A DNA stretch of 64,000 nucleotides from Spiroplasma endosymbiont of Labia minor (GCF_964019845.1 NZ_OZ026465.1:744001-808000), one strand, 5' to 3'; positions 22,874 to 34,193 are shown, counted from the first letter of the stretch. The notes: generated by a model from the letters alone, not told the origin. Translations and numbers: made by a program.

Positions 22874-23482
22874 CTATTTGTGTTCATCATTTACTTTAAA
22901 TTTATTAATTCCAATCGAATTTTCCGTTAAAACACCATCACCATTAATATTTATAAAACCATTTTCAACAAAAATTTCTAATTCTTGATTTTGCTCATCA
23001 AAATAATTGGATTCCTTATATTTATCTGTAATTTTAATTACTCTTTGATTTGTTGAACCAATCAAACGTCTTTTTTTATCAAGTTTTGATAATATAAACG
23101 GTCCATCTATCAAAATATCTATTTGACTCAAAATTTGTCAATAATGATTTTCTAATACTTCAAATGTAAAACCTGTAAAACATATTACAGATAATTCATA
23201 TTCTTGACACTTAATTACTAACTCTTCTAATCCGTCTGGTTGTAAAAAAGGTTCACCACCAATTATCGTTATTCCTTCTAGGTTATACATTTTTTTTGAA
23301 ATAAGAATTTTTTCAACAAGAATATCTACAGACATAAACATTTTTTTTTCTAATGGAACTAATTCTTGATTACAGCATCCAAAACAATTAATTGTACAAC
23401 CTTGAAATCAGATAACAAATCTATTGCCTGGGCCCTCGACTTCTGATTTCTCAATAAATTTATTAATATTTAAATTTGCCAT
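22874..23482 (-). CDS. Radical-SAM protein, NrdG-like (4Fe-4S single-cluster type)
   Basis: A 202-aa protein with the radical-SAM CX3CX2C motif at Cys29, Cys33 and Cys36, the SAM-binding 'GGEPFLQ' near residue 76, and a C-terminal part of beta character. The closest family is the NrdG-type glycyl-radical activase, but no nrdD reductase is in the window and the length exceeds the usual 155-175 aa. The start overlaps the AAA+ gene's stop by one base (TAATG), so both are translated together. This suggests it modifies or activates a component of the same operon rather than ribonucleotide reductase; that is an inference. Confidence 0.8.
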
Positions 23483-25326
23483 TAATTGTTTGATTCATCT
23501 AATTGAAAATTCATTTGATTATTTATTGCATTGATTAAAATTTGATTGCCTTGTTTTAAACGAGGCAAATTATCAAAAATGAAAACAGATAATTCATCAA
23601 CAAAATTTTTTTCTAAAGCATTTAAAATATCTCGACCTCCACGTTGATCATTAACATCTTTTAAAATCAACGAAATAAATGCACTATCAATATTTATTTT
23701 CAATTTGACACGATATTTCTCATAAACCATTGAAATTATTGGTTTTAGTTTTTGTTGAATAATTTTAGCTTTTAAATTATTATCACGAATAAAATTAAAT
23801 GGCACTATATTATTTCCAAAACGTCCTAAAATTTCTGGTCTGTTTAATGTATTTGTAAAATAATTTTCAACAAAATCTATAAATTGTTTATGGACATCAG
23901 AATTATTTGAATTTGGATTAATTTGAGCAGCTCCTAAATTAGATGTAAAAATAATAAACGATTCACTAAAAGAAACAGTCTGACCTGTATTGTCTGTTAA
24001 TCTTCCATCTTCTAATATTTGCAAGAATTTATCAAAAATAGATGAATCTGCTTTTTCAATTTCGTCAAATAAAATAACAGAGAAGGGCTTTTCTTTGATT
24101 GCATTAGTCAATTGTCCTCCGCCTTCAAAACCAACATATCCAGGAGGTGCACCAATTAATTTTTGGTCACTATTTGATTGTGAGTATTCAGACATATCAA
24201 ATCTAATAAGATTTGATTCATCACCAAAAACAAATTTAGCAATAGCTTTTGCTAATTCTGTTTTACCAACACCAGTTGGACCTACAAAAAACAGTGTTCC
24301 TTTTGGTTTTGTTCTTTTGCTTGAATATGCTATTCCAGTTAAACCAGTATAGGCTTTATAAATAATTTTGGCAACTTTCGAAACAGCTTCATCTTGACCA
24401 ATGATTTTTTCTTTTAAATCTTGTTCTACTTTATTTAGTCTAGAATAGTCTAAGTCTTCTCATGGCGATTGATGATCTCCATATAAAAATTTATTAAGCA
24501 ATTTCTCAAAAGAATGCATTTGTCCTAAATTGGCTGAAAATTTAATTAAATGTGTTATCTCTTTTAATGTTCATCCATCTAGTGAATCATAAATTTTTTG
24601 CATTTGTGATTCTGATTGTGTTTCTGGAATAAGAAATTGATTTTTAATTGTATTCATAAATGCTTTTCTTGCATTTCGATCTGGCTTTGGTATTGTAATT
24701 GTAAATATTTCCGGATTGTTTAAATACATTGCGGGTGGTAATTGTGTAATTTGTTTTGTAATAAAAATAACTGTACTTGATAATTTAGCTACATTCGTCA
24801 TTCTAAATTTGCCTTCTTTTAATGATTTGGCAAAAAAAGTTAATGAGTTTCTATCATCATCTGATAATTGCATGTCTGAAAATACAAAATCCGTATAATC
24901 AACTATGAATAATAACTTTTTATTTATTTCTGTATTTAAATTTCTTTTTAATAACGCAAAAAAATTAAGAGGATTTTTAAAATTAATGTCTTTATCTGCA
25001 GATTGTTGTTGCATCGAAGAATCATTATTTGAATCAAATAAATCTGCTACATCATCATACGTGGATGAATTTTCTACTACATTTTTATTTGATTCACTAT
25101 TTAAAACTAAATTTGAACGATTTCCTAAATGCAAACCATCAACCTTATCTCATAAAAATACATCATCAAATTTTTTCTCTTTTGAAAGTTCATATATTTT
25201 TTTTTCAATATTTTCATATCCACTGTCTGAATAATAAATATCATCAACATTGCCATCAATTATTAATGCTTTCTTTATTCCTAATAAATTTTTTATTTGA
25301 CTAAAAACATTATCTTTGTTATCCAT
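23482..25326 (-). CDS. AAA+ unfoldase, ClpB-D2-like, with degenerate N-terminal ATPase half
   Basis: A 614-aa protein. Residues 1-250 look like a AAA-type fold without Walker A or B: 'ALIIDGNVDDIYY' near 20, a Ser/Asn-rich insert, then 'LLFIVDYTDF', an 'STVIFITKQ' strand and a lid-like end. Residues about 300-600 are a canonical Clp/HSP100 D2 module: Walker A GPTGVGKT at 349-356, pore loop GYVG at 396, Walker B LFDEIEKA at about 419-426, sensor-1 TSN at 461-463, and Arg finger in 'NRPEILGRFG'. It lacks the Clp N domain and the ClpB middle domain. It probably threads or remodels a protein partner. Between the coiled-coil gene (9 nt) and the radical-SAM gene (1-nt overlap). Confidence 0.85.
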
Positions 25327-25335
25327 AAATACACC

Positions 25336-26424
25336 TTAATTCTTTTTTGTATTTTTGTTATTCTTTAATATTTTAGCAGAAGCATTCTTATTTTTAAATG
25401 TGGGTTGTCTATATACTTTTTCAAATTCATTTGATGTTCCCAAACCAAAATCACGCAATTTTTGTATAAATGCATCGCTATCTTTATCATGTTCGTGTTC
25501 TTCATAGCCATCAAAATCATAAATATATGAACCATCTAAATTTACCTTAAATGTTGCTGTTTCTCCAGTAATTTTTTCACCGCGAATTATTATGTTATTA
25601 CCATCTTGTGATTTTAAAACATTCTCTCTTTCAACATTAAAACCTAAATTTCTAATTGAAATAATTATTTTTCTAACTATATCTTTTCTAATTTCTTCAT
25701 CTGTTATTTTTTTCTCTGTTTCTTTAATGAATTCTTTATATGACATTGAAAAATTATCTGATGAAATTTTTTTAACAAAAGTTAATGCCTCATTTTTAAT
25801 TAAATTTACAGAATCTGAATCATCTTTATAGTTATTTACTAATTCTTTAACAATATTTTCTGCTGAATCCTTTGCCTCTTGATTTTTTATAAACTCATTT
25901 AATTCATACATTATTTCATTTGTATTCATATTTATTAATTTACTCATATTTTGATCAAAAAATAATTGTGCAATATTTTTTTGATTCAAATTCTTAAATT
26001 CTAGAATTATTTTTTCAAATATATTTTTGAAATTATTCAAAGATATATCATTATATTTTTTTAAGATTAACTCACGTTCCTTTGCTAAAACATTTTTCCT
26101 TATTTCTTGTGCCTTTACTTTTATATTTAAAATATCATCCACTTTTCTTTGCAAATAATTATTTATTTCCTTGAAAGTTTCAACAGCAATATGAGTGTCA
26201 CTTGGAATTTTCTTATCATATGCCTTTTCATTAATTTCTTTATCAAAAAGATTTAATTCTATAAGTAATTGTTCTAATTCATTTACAGAAAGTTTAGAAT
26301 TATCTATTTCTTTACATTCTGAAATAATTTTTAATATTGTTTCTCTTAATAAATTAATATCTCTTGTTATATGATTTACACTTCTTTGATAGTCCATCAA
26401 AACTTCTCTTGCTGTTTTACTCAT
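25336..26424 (-). CDS. Coiled-coil protein with small C-terminal alpha/beta domain, unknown
   Basis: A 362-aa protein, not recognised. Residues 1-230 are mostly helical and highly charged, predicted as coiled coil. Residues about 250-330 form a separate domain with strands ('GFNVERENV', 'TATFKVNLDGSYIYDF', then a His/Glu/Asp-rich turn). The tail is Lys/Asn-rich. ATG 26424 follows AAAGGG at 6 nt. It may act as adaptor or scaffold for the AAA+ protein encoded 9 nt downstream. No membrane segment or signal peptide. Confidence 0.8.
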   Translation of the reverse strand: MSKTAREVLMDYQRSVNHITRDINLLRETILKIISECKEIDNSKLSVNELEQLLIELNLFDKEINEKAYDKKIPSDTHIAVETFKEINNYLQRKVDDILNIKVKAQEIRKNVLAKERELILKKYNDISLNNFKNIFEKIILEFKNLNQKNIAQLFFDQNMSKLINMNTNEIMYELNEFIKNQEAKDSAENIVKELVNNYKDDSDSVNLIKNEALTFVKKISSDNFSMSYKEFIKETEKKITDEEIRKDIVRKIIISIRNLGFNVERENVLKSQDGNNIIIRGEKITGETATFKVNLDGSYIYDFDGYEEHEHDKDSDAFIQKLRDFGLGTSNEFEKVYRQPTFKNKNASAKILKNNKNTKKN

Positions 26425-26440
26425 TGTTTGCCCTTTCAAA

Positions 26441-28705
26441 TTAAATATCAGATATAATTTTATTTAATTGCTCTTCTGGAATTTTTTCATAATTTCCATA
26501 TGCTAATTTTAATTGATCTATTAAATTTATTTTTTGTGATGAAATAATTTTATTTGCAATATTAACAGTTTTTTCTTCCATTATTGCTAATTGATATAAA
26601 AACTCTACTTGCATTGTTGAAAATTTTTCAGGTACATATTTTTTTAATTCATTTGTTAATTTTGCGATATTATTTAATATTTTAAAAGCTCCCAAAAATT
26701 TATTTGAATTGTTGGTTTTTGTCTCAATACGTTTATACATTATCTCACTTATCTGTTTATAATACAGAGACATAATGTTTCATAAAGAAATTAGAAAACG
26801 TTTTTCCCCCTGTATTTGTTCTGGAATTAATTCAAATAATAAATTACATTGTTCATATACTTCATTGAACTGTTTTCTTGCCTCATCAAATTGTTTCAAC
26901 AATAACATTTTATACATTAAACCAAATTTATCACAGAAATTAATTAAATTATTATATACTTTTGATTTTGATACATAATTATGGAATTCACCAGGATTTA
27001 AACTGTTATTAAAATATTCTAATAATATTGATGAACAATTAAATAAATTTTTCCTTCATGAATGCATTCCATTAATTTGCAATGAATTCGCTATTTTAAA
27101 GACTTGTTCAAAATTAAACAATGTTTTTGCCTTTTTTGAAAGTAAAATAATATTTTCTGAATCTGTAAATTTGTAATTTTCAAAAAATTTAACTATTTCA
27201 TTTGCATTATCTTTTTGAATTATTTCGAAACCTATTTTTGTTAAAATGATCTCTATTTTATTCAATAAAATTGAAGATCCATTTCTATTTATACCTTCTC
27301 TTAATAAATTATATTCATTAGAATTGGATATATTTTTTTTCAAATAATTTTCAATCATTAAATCTAATTCATTTTCTTTGTTTACTCTCATCATTAATTG
27401 ATAAAAATGAATTACTTTGTCATAAGCTTTTTGATCCAATATCGAATAAAAGCTTTCTGTTATTTCATCTATTAGTTGTGATAATAACAATGATAAATCT
27501 ATATTTGTTGAATCTTTTATTTCGAAAAATAGATTTGTTTTTAAATTTAGCATTCTCAATTGATTTTCTAATAAACCATATGCATTTAATTTATTTTTGT
27601 TTGTCAAATAACCTAATGTGATTAAATTAAAGATTTTATCATTGATATTATTTAAATAAATTATTGTCCTATTATTGTCAAAATCAAAACGCTTATTATT
27701 AACTTTAGAATTGTAAATAATTATATAATTAATATTTTTAACTATATTATAATTTTTTAGAATTCTTTCAATTGATATTACATCGTCATTATTTATAAAT
27801 AAAATATCAGAATCTAGTGTATTTGAAATATCGTTTAATGTTAGAGCTAAATCAGAATATGATGTTATATCATAATTACCTCTTTTAGATGCAAAATCAC
27901 TTTCAACAAATAAATTATATTTTTCCACTAATTTAATAGAAATTTCAGTAATTAATTCACGGTTATTATTTATATATTCATTAGTTTTAGCATCATCTGT
28001 TGTTATTATTGGAAGTTTATTTGTGAAAACTTCTAAATTTGCATCTATAATATCTGTAATTTGCGTTGAAAATTTTGCAATAGTAATGTTATTATTTTTA
28101 TTTATTGATAAATTTGATATTGAGGCATCTACTATTTTTGAATCGCCACCAAAAATATCTTCATTATTTTTTATCAATATATTTATTTGATTAATTATTA
28201 TCTGTTGATTTAAATTATCTACCAATTTTGATTCAATTAAATACCCAATTGAATATTTTTGTAAATGATTAGTCTTCAAATCCTTTAATGACATTGTAAT
28301 TTCTTTATTAATTGGATTATAAATAAGATAGGCATTTTTATTTTTTGTCGTAACAGAAATTGTGTATTTTTTTTCTTTAAACGAATCAACAATTTGAGCA
28401 GATATATTAAATGAACTCAATGGAGAATATATTCCTTTTGCCTTGTTTGTCAATGAAGCAACTTCATTGTAATTAATAACTTTATTAAATAATAAATTTC
28501 TTATTACTCTATCAAAAATGATGATTTTAGATATTTTAAAATCATCTCTTAAAATATCTATTATTTTTTTATTTTTATCTGGATGATTCAAAATAATTTC
28601 AATTATGAGATATTCAAAAAAACTTGGATGTCTTGTTGTAACATAAGTAATTAAAATAGGCAAAATTTGCAGTTTAATACCTAATTTTACTTTATCAATT
28701 TTCAT
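26441..28705 (-). CDS. Large unknown protein of the helicase/AAA+ operon
   Basis: A 754-aa protein when UGA is read as Trp; with the standard code it would seem to be two or three small ORFs. It is Ile/Asn/Lys-rich, with no signal peptide. The N-terminal 130 residues look like helix-turn-helix type modules ('KIIDILRDDFKISKIIIFDRV'). The middle has beta strands and a phosphodiesterase-like hydrophobic pattern without recognisable catalytic motif. The last 300 residues are all-helical, like a TPR or helical-repeat tail. ATG 28705 follows AGAGGC at 8 nt and starts 10 nt after the helicase gene stop. No family could be named. Confidence 0.8.
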
Positions 28706-28715
28706 TATTTTGCCT

Positions 28716-31700
28716 CTATTCAAATATATCTTTTGTGATTAAAAATGAATTTCAATGTTTAATTCTTGAAATTATATCGTCATATATTGCAAATGTATCT
28801 ATCAATGACGGATCATTAATATTTGGAATTTCCACTTTAACGTTTGCAACCGCCCTTTCGGAACCGACAATTATTAATAATTTTTGAGCTCTAGAAAATG
28901 CTACATTAATTCTTTCATATTTTTTTATAAATTCTCTACTTGAATTTGATAATTTTTTTGGATTTCTGACCATATTAACAATAACAAATTCAGCTTCCTT
29001 ACCTTGAAAATCATCAACTGTATTTATAATTATATTAATGTTTTTAATTTCTTTTTTGATTCTTGAAAATTCTTTTCTTATTTTTCAAACATGTAATTTA
29101 TAGAAAGAAATTATTGCCAATGTTGGCTTTGCAAAATGATTTGAATTTTCTAAAGAATTATTTATTTTTTTGATAAGTTCTATTGTTATATCAATTTCAT
29201 TTTGATTAAAAATACTAGTGGAATTTTCATCATTACCTTCAAAAACAAATTCATCATTTTTATTTTTTGATGAATCAATTCAATAAACAGAATTTTCTGG
29301 TGTAATAATTTGATTGTTTATTGAAGATCTAATATCCAAAAAATGCTGTTTATTGATTTCATTTGAAGAGTCCATTGTCAATTCACCACCATAAAAGAAA
29401 TTAACAATTTCCATAATTTGTTGCGAACTTCTATATTGAATTTTCAGCATTTCTTTTATTGAATCATTTGCGTTGACAATTAATCATTTAAATACAGAAT
29501 TAGTTAATAATGATTCAAATTCTTCAAAATCATAATTTAAATTTTTTGCCTCATTTACTATTTCTACTTCTTCTGGTCTAATTCCAAAAATTGGTGGTAA
29601 TTGTCTATAATCTCCAACTAATATTAAATTTCTTCCAAAAACTAGCGGCATTATCAATTCTAACATCGTTGCTTTTGATGCCTCATCTATAATTACAGTA
29701 TCTACATCCAAAAAATCTAAATTTAAATCTGAAATTCCTAATTGCTCTTCAATTTTATTTTTGTAATCAAAACGTGTTTTACTTGTTAAAGTGAATGCAA
29801 ATAAATTCGCCATTTCATTTAACATTTCATTATTATATCTTTTTGAATCTATTTTCATATTTGAACTAAATTTATCAGAACTTATAAAATCATCTGCTAT
29901 TTTATAACGTTCTTGTAAAAAAAAATCTATATTTTTAAATATTGGCTTTAATAAATTTTGTTTTTCTATGAATTGATTTTTCAATTTTTCAAATTCATCT
30001 AGATTGTTTTGCAAATCAATTAAAAGATCTTCATCACCTAAATTAAAATTTGTTCTATATCTAAAATTATATTCATCTAATTGTTCTTGTATATTTTTTA
30101 AAGAGATTATAGAATTTTTTTTCAAATCAGAAATTGATTTTTCTATTTCGTTTTTCTTAATTTCCAATTCGTTAATTTCATTCTTAGTATTTTTTGATGA
30201 AATGTTTTTTTGTTTCAGGCTATTAATTGTAATTTTAATTAAATTCAAAATTTTAATTGTTGCATTTTTAAAAATTACATAATCTGCATCATTTTCTAAA
30301 AAATTTTCTGACTCAATTAATTCAAAATTTATTTCATCATCATCTTCCACATTTTCTTGTAAATTTTTTTTGAACTTCAACTTTTTAAATTTTTTGTAAT
30401 TATCATTATTTTTATAAAAATACGCTTCCATTAATTTAAAAGTTATTAATAAATTATCATTTCTATAATTTTCTTTAAGTAATTTTATAGATAAATTATG
30501 AAAATCTTGGGGTGTATTTTTTACAAGAATTTCTTTTACAAGATCATTATTGATAATACCCATTTCAAAATTATAATTTGAAAATACTCACATTAAATTT
30601 TCTAAATTATATATTTCTTCCATAATTAAATTGTTTTCAGCTATTACATCATTTTCGATATTTTTTATATTTAAAATAGCGTCATTAATTTTCTTTAATT
30701 CATCATTATATTTTATTAATAAATTTCTAACATTCTGCATTGACAAAAAATCTGCATTAAATTTATCTAAGTGAGAAACTTCTGAAACCGCATCTTTAAA
30801 TATTTCACTTGCCTCACTTAAATTTTCATCAATAATTTTTTTTATTGAACGATAATAATTATATGTCAAACGTTCAGGTGAAAATTCTTGAAACTTATTT
30901 TTTTGTTTTTTAAATTCACTTAATATTCTAATTTTTATAAGGTCTGGTTCCAATGGCAATCGTTCTATAACATTGTCAATAGCTTCATGATTTTGTGATG
31001 AAATCAAAACTTTTTTTCCCATCTTAATGAGCTGATATGAAATTTCTGAAATAACTTGAGTTTTACCAGTACCCGGAGGACCCTGCAATAAAAATATATC
31101 TTTTGATGACAAAGCTTTTCTAACTGCTAACTGTTGTATCTCATTTAAATTAAAATGGAAATCTATATTTAATTTATCTAAAGCATTATTATCGTTTACA
31201 TCAATCAAACTAGTATTAAACAAATAATTTGCAAGATACGGATTTTTTACGTGTCCATTAGAAATTCTCGTTAATATTTTTGCATTTCTATCTATTAATA
31301 TATCATCACCAATATTTGTTACTGTTAAATAGCCAGCGTTTAAACCTTCTAAAGTGTAATCATCTAAAATATTTTCATCAAAATCATCGGATATCTCAAA
31401 TCAAATTATCTTTATTTTTGAATCTTTCAATCATTGTTGTTTAGAAATATCATTTTCCTTTGGCATGTTTCCTAAAATGAAATTTGATTGTTGTCTTCAG
31501 AAATCCACAAATAAAAATTCATTTTTATTTGTTGTTATATATTCTGATAAATTAATCGAATTATATTGAGTTTTATCTTCGGAAAAAATTACTTGCATAG
31601 CCAAAATTGGTTTAGCTTTTAATTCTGAAAGAGATGTAATATTTTTATTCATAGACATTGGGTTCATTGAAAGAGCACCCAATTTTAAAAGCTCTTTAAT

Positions 31701-32525
31701 ATTTTTATCTTCTTTCAGTATAACGGCGTTTAAAGAAATTATTGACACTTTTTCAAATGGAATTGAAAAATTATCAAGTTGCTCTTCAAAATTTGATTTC
31801 AAATATATCATTGTATTAGATTTTGCAATTAAATTTTCCTTAAAAATTTGTACATATTCTTTTTTGATATTTTTAATTTCTATTCTCAAGACATCATCAT
31901 AATATTTATTTAAAAAATAAGGAATCGAATTATTTTTTCTCAACTGTGATAAATCATTTTTAAAATTAATATAATTCATTCATTTTGATTTTTCTTCTTC
32001 AAATCCAGATAACATTATTCCTATCTTGTCTATTGAATCTGAATTTATTATATTTCTTCTTGCTAATTCTTCTTTTGAAAAATTTTTTAAATTAAATGAT
32101 TGTGATTTAATATTATTTATTAATGTTTCAAATGGTAATGGTATTGCTTTTTGACGTGTTAAAAAAAAACTTTTAACATTTAAAACATTTTGTTCTGGAT
32201 CAATATCTCCAGTTAGTCCTAGCATCAATCCTTCCGGAAAAGCATCTTGATCTATTTTTGTGAATTGAATTCTAATAATAGTATTAAAAAAATTGCGTTT
32301 ATTTTTTATGTTTGCATCACCTGAAACTAAACATATAAACACTTTTTCTAAAAATCTATTTCTAAATAAATTATCCAAATCTGAATAATTTTTTAGTGTT
32401 TTAATATTTAAATTTTTTATTTCAAAATCTAATCTATCTAATTGATCTTTGTAACTCTGACGCAAAAAAAAGAAATCAATAAACAATTCTTTACCATTAC
32501 CATCTAGTATTTTTGGCATTTGCAT
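28716..32525 (-). CDS. Superfamily 1 helicase, DNA2/UPF1 type, 1269 aa
   Basis: All SF1B motifs can be read: Walker A GPPGTGKT (about 482-489), motif II DEAS (about 947), motif III GDYRQLPP (about 971), motif IV QYRSSQQI, motif V 'TVDDFQGKEAEFVIVN', motif VI 'NVAFSRAQKLLIIVG' (about 1207). A 450-residue N-terminal region of unknown fold precedes the motor. A 350-residue helical, coiled-coil-rich insert lies between motifs I and II, larger than in UPF1. No nuclease motif is obvious. ATG 32525 follows AAAGGAG at 8 nt. It leads the operon with the 754-aa, coiled-coil, AAA+ and radical-SAM genes. RNA or DNA substrate unknown. Confidence 0.9.
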
Positions 32526-32557
32526 GTTTGAAGCTCCTTTCAAATCGTACAAGTAAA

Positions 32558-33145
32558 TTATAACTTATGTTTTAGTTTTACACGAAGTGTTTCCATAAAT
32601 TTAAAATTGTGTTCATTTGCAGTTGCTACAACAGGCATAATACTTGAAATATTTATACCTAACTGTTTAATGGCATTTACCTTTGCCGGATTGTTTGTCA
32701 TTAATCTTATTGATTTTATATTATAATATTGCAAAATTTCTTTCACAGCATTATATGCACGTAAGTCAGTTGGCAAATTTAGAGTTGCATTTGCTTGTAC
32801 AGTATCTTGGTTACTGTGATCTTGCAGTTCTCATGCCAAAATTTCATTCGATAAACCAATCCCTCTGCCTTCTTGATCTAAATAGATAAGCATTCCAATT
32901 TGTTCTTTTTCAATTTGTGCAAGTGACATTTCTAATTGTTCCCTACAATCACATCTATATGCAGAAAATACATCCCCAATACATTTTGATTGAATGCGAA
33001 CTAATAAATTTTGTGAATTATTTATATTATTTTTATATAAAACTGGAATCTGAGAACCGGAAACTTGATCTTGAAATGCAGTTAACATGAATTTACCAAA
33101 TAAAGATGGATAGTGAGCTCCTTCTGTTGATTTAATCAAAGCCAT
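32558..33145 (-). CDS. ribA: GTP cyclohydrolase II
   Basis: A 195-aa protein. The zinc motif 'SAYRCDCREQLE' and the catalytic 'YLDQEGRGIGL' are intact, followed by 'NLPTDLRAYNAVKEIL' and 'RLMTNNPAKV' as in RibA. It converts GTP to 2,5-diamino-6-ribosylamino-pyrimidinone phosphate, formate and PPi, the first step of flavin synthesis. No other riboflavin gene is in the window, and it is RibA only, not fused to RibB. It lies 32 nt upstream of the helicase gene, so it may head the same transcript. GAGGTG ribosome site and an extended -10 upstream; no FMN riboswitch sequence seen. Confidence 0.93.
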
Positions 33146-33165
33146 ATTATCACCTCAATACTACT

Positions 33166-33174
33166 ATTATATCA
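33166..33174 (-). promoter_or_regulatory. Extended -10 promoter upstream of ribA
   Basis: On the minus strand TGATATAAT (TG at 33174-33173, TATAAT at 33171-33166) lies 20 nt before the ribA ATG. It would drive ribA and possibly the whole helicase-LemA operon. The -35 is not clear. Confidence 0.6.
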
Positions 33175-33254
33175 TAAAAAAGAAGCTTATATTTTGTCTA
33201 CTACTCATGGTGTCTTTTCAAAATATTGCAACCCAAATATCAATTAAAAAATAA

Positions 33255-33279
33255 AAAATCAAGTCCAAGACTTGATTTT
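33255..33279 (-). terminator. Terminator after rpsI
   Basis: An 11-bp stem (AAAATCAAGTC/GACTTGATTTT) with loop CAA, followed on the minus strand by a long T run, 20 nt after the rpsI stop. It closes the rplM-rpsI unit. Confidence 0.9.
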
Positions 33280-33298
33280 AAATATCAAAAATATATAA

Positions 33299-33709
33299 CT
33301 AACGTTTTGAGTATTGTGGAGCGCGACGTGCACCGCGTAAACCATATTTTTTACGCTCTTTAATTCGCGCATCACGTGTCAATAGACCCAATGCTCTTAA
33401 TTGAGTTCTAAAATCTGCAGTAACTTCTAGTAAAGCACGAGCTATTCCTAAACGAGCAGCTCCAGCTTGACCTGAAAATCCTCCACCGCGAACTTGAACA
33501 CGAATATCAAAATCTGATTTCGTTCCAGTTGCAACTAATCCTTGTTCCATATCTTGCACTAATGTAGCATAAGGGAAAAAATCTAATGCTGGTAATCCGT
33601 TAACTGTTATTTGTCCGCTACCTGGCATCAAAATAACTTGTGCCGTTGAAGATTTACGTCTTCCTGTTCCACGATACATTACTGTTGATGAATTTTTTTT
33701 AACAACCAT
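33299..33709 (-). CDS. rpsI: Ribosomal protein S9
   Basis: A 136-aa protein with [12 protein letters not shown] near the start, '[19 protein letters not shown]' in the middle, and the invariant C-terminal tail QYSKR that reaches the ribosomal P site. The ATG overlaps the rplM stop (TAATG at 33711-33707). Last gene of the rplM-rpsI pair, closed by a terminator. Confidence 0.98.
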   Translation of the reverse strand: MVVKKNSSTVMYRGTGRRKSSTAQVILMPGSGQITVNGLPALDFFPYATLVQDMEQGLVATGTKSDFDIRVQVRGGGFSGQAGAARLGIARALLEVTADFRTQLRALGLLTRDARIKERKKYGLRGARRAPQYSKR

Positions 33710-34161
33710 TATTTGATTTCTCCTTTTTTAATGATTTTATATTCTACTGGATTTTGTGCTTGATGTGGATGTGTAGAATCTGCATAAACATGTAAAGCTC
33801 TAAATTGTGAAGAACCTTGAACATTTTTAGGCAACATTAATCTAACTGCATGTTCAACCATTTTTGTTGAATTCAAACTACGTTGTGTGGCCACATTACG
33901 TTGACGTAGTCCGCCAGGATAAAGAGTATGATGAAAGTATAATTTTTTACTTTCTTTTTTACCTGTAAATTCTACTTTATCTGCATTAATAATAATAACA
34001 TGATCACCATTATTAATATTCGGTGTAAAATTTGGTTTATGTTTACCTCTTAAAAGTACAGCTACTTGAGTTGCCATACGTCCCATTGTTAATCCCTGAG
34101 CATCAATTATATATCATTTTTTGTCAATTTCTGACATCTTGATAAGTGTTGTTTGTCTCAT
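33709..34161 (-). CDS. rplM: Ribosomal protein L13
   Basis: A 150-aa protein: '[19 protein letters not shown]', '[12 protein letters not shown]', '[11 protein letters not shown]', '[22 protein letters not shown]' segments are all L13 hallmarks. It binds early to 23S rRNA domain II/VI. A UGA codon is read as the invariant Trp before YIIDA. A short leader with a hairpin precedes it, probably autoregulatory. Confidence 0.98.
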
Positions 34162-34171
34162 ACTTATTTCT

Positions 34172-34193
34172 CCTTAGACTTTCCGGGGCTAAG
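34172..34193 (-). promoter_or_regulatory. Hairpin in the rplM leader (possible L13 leader RNA)
   Basis: On the minus strand CTTAG pairs with CTAAG around a G/C-rich loop CCCCGGAAAGT, an unusually GC-rich element in this AT-rich DNA, directly upstream of the AAGGAG ribosome site. A TATAAT on the same strand at 34214-34209 gives a leader of about 40 nt. Bacilli use an L13-binding leader at this place; equivalence here is inferred from position and structure only. Confidence 0.5.

Noticed and set aside
33146-33254. FMN riboswitch before ribA
   Set aside because: No RFN consensus, and the promoter leaves a leader of only about 13 nt.
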